The position numbers and the translations under genes are program-made. 64,000 nt of DNA, from the NCBI GenBank assembly GCA_902618015.1, contig CACMYX010000002.1:124001-188000 (forward strand), in the 5' to 3' direction. Below are positions 63,498 through 64,000 of the stretch, piece by piece. Origin of the DNA: an uncultured Alphaproteobacteria bacterium. Lineage in GTDB: Bacteria > Pseudomonadota > Alphaproteobacteria > HIMB59 > GCA-002718135. Positions within the stretch are counted from its first letter, which is position 1, and each line of letters begins with the position of its first letter. The notes beneath the pieces were generated by a model. The model was not told the DNA's origin, did no database searches, and worked only from the letters and a program-made list of their open reading frames with translations.

Positions 63498-64000
63498 TTA
63501 TTTTCTACCAGATGTTAGAGCTACAGCAGCAATAATTACAAGACCAGTTGTTAAGTCTTTATAAAAAGGATCAGCATTTAAAATATTAAAACCATTATTA
63601 ATTAATGCAAGAAGCATCACACCAGCTATTGATCGCCAAACAGCACCTGAACCACCATAAATACTTGTTCCCCCTAATATTACTGCGGCTATAGCTTGAA
63701 GCTCCATTCCTAAACCAGCTTGAGATGTACCTAATGATATTCGAGATACTTGTATTGCTGCAGCTATTCCAGCTGCAAGTCCACAAAATGAAAAAGCAAA
63801 AATTTTGATAAAATTGACTTTTATACCAGATAATATTGATGCATCTTCATTTCCACCAATAGCAAAAATATATCTTCCTATTGTTGTTCTTGTTAAAATA
63901 AAAGTAGAAATTATTGCAAAAACTATAAGAGTATATACTGCAACATGAACCTCAAAAATTTTTTCTCTTCCTAACCAAGTAAACTCTTTCATCCTGACGG
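63498..64000 (-). CDS. Sugar ABC transporter permease (N-terminus beyond the window)
   Basis: The frame continues rightward beyond base 64000; 165 or more C-terminal residues are visible. Membrane segments and the conserved GRYIFAIGGNEDASILSGI and GLGMELQAIAAVILGGTSIYGG are typical of RbsC/XylH-like BPD_transp_2 permeases. It would import a monosaccharide or related solute with an ATPase and binding protein encoded further right. It ends two bases from the convergent antiporter gene. Confidence 0.9.
   Translation of the reverse strand, partial: VRMKEFTWLGREKIFEVHVAVYTLIVFAIISTFILTRTTIGRYIFAIGGNEDASILSGIKVNFIKIFAFSFCGLAAGIAAAIQVSRISLGTSQAGLGMELQAIAAVILGGTSIYGGSGAVWRSIAGVMLLALINNGFNILNADPFYKDLTTGLVIIAAVALTSGRK

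Overview
The window is strongly AT-rich (roughly 30% GC by eye) and extremely compact: genes abut or overlap, and only one stretch longer than 300 bp lacks a large gene. Gene content and order point to an alphaproteobacterium with a streamlined, probably marine, genome. The evidence is the petABC bc1 operon with a membrane-anchored CycM-type cytochrome c, an SRP RNA gene directly upstream of dnaX-ybaB-recR, the dapE-dapD-HAD-argB-engB-yidC-yidD-rnpA-rpmH block, YejABEF, CIA30, DUF1289, COQ9-like and UbiK-like proteins, and sulfoacetaldehyde acetyltransferase. A SAR11/Pelagibacterales-type or similarly streamlined lineage fits, but that placement is inference without a tree.

Layout. 1-6.2 kb is a surface-glycan module: a sugar C-methyltransferase (cut by the window edge), two GT2 glycosyltransferases, a large polytopic GT-C-like membrane protein, a STELLO-like transferase and a nucleotide-sugar epimerase, with a tRNA-Ser(GGA) inside it. 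6.2-14.6 kb holds a TPR-methyltransferase, the yejABEF oligopeptide importer and hisN. 14.6-21.8 kb holds cytochrome c, then kdsB-pheA-SRP RNA-dnaX-ybaB-recR-def-fmt-truA. 21.8-27.8 kb has small conserved proteins, a dehydratase, an M24 peptidase, a new 58-codon small ORF, a GT4 transferase and a hydroxyacid dehydrogenase.

27.8-34.4 kb is the conserved lysine/arginine, membrane-insertase and rpmH block. 34.5-37.2 kb has panC, a PNPOx-like protein, a short CCA-adding-type enzyme and zur. 37.2-39.8 kb is the zinc uptake locus znuCB/znuA around a clear Zur-type operator. Just behind znuA lies an unannotated 27-residue peptide with nine cysteines. 40-45 kb has pirin, trmL, petABC and ychF. 45-50 kb is pth-rplY-prs-pgeF-methyltransferase-lgt. 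50-55 kb has UbiK-like, YbjN-like, proC, COQ9-like, CsaA-like, and a MarR/OmpR/EnvZ trio facing ilvE. 56-64 kb has moaDE-pgsA-uvrC, xsc, a GMC oxidoreductase, a calcium/sodium antiporter and the end of a sugar ABC permease.

How the parts work together: most of the window is core metabolism and information processing. The accessory signals are the glycan module at the left edge, the peptide importer joined to a TPR-methyltransferase, and the zinc locus with its tandem-repeat metal-binding loop and neighbouring cysteine-rich peptide. No prophage, insertion sequence or CRISPR array was seen. The best candidate for something undescribed is the cysteine-rich mini-protein at 39872-39955. A notable genome-architecture signal is that six convergent gene pairs share exactly four bases at their stop codons.
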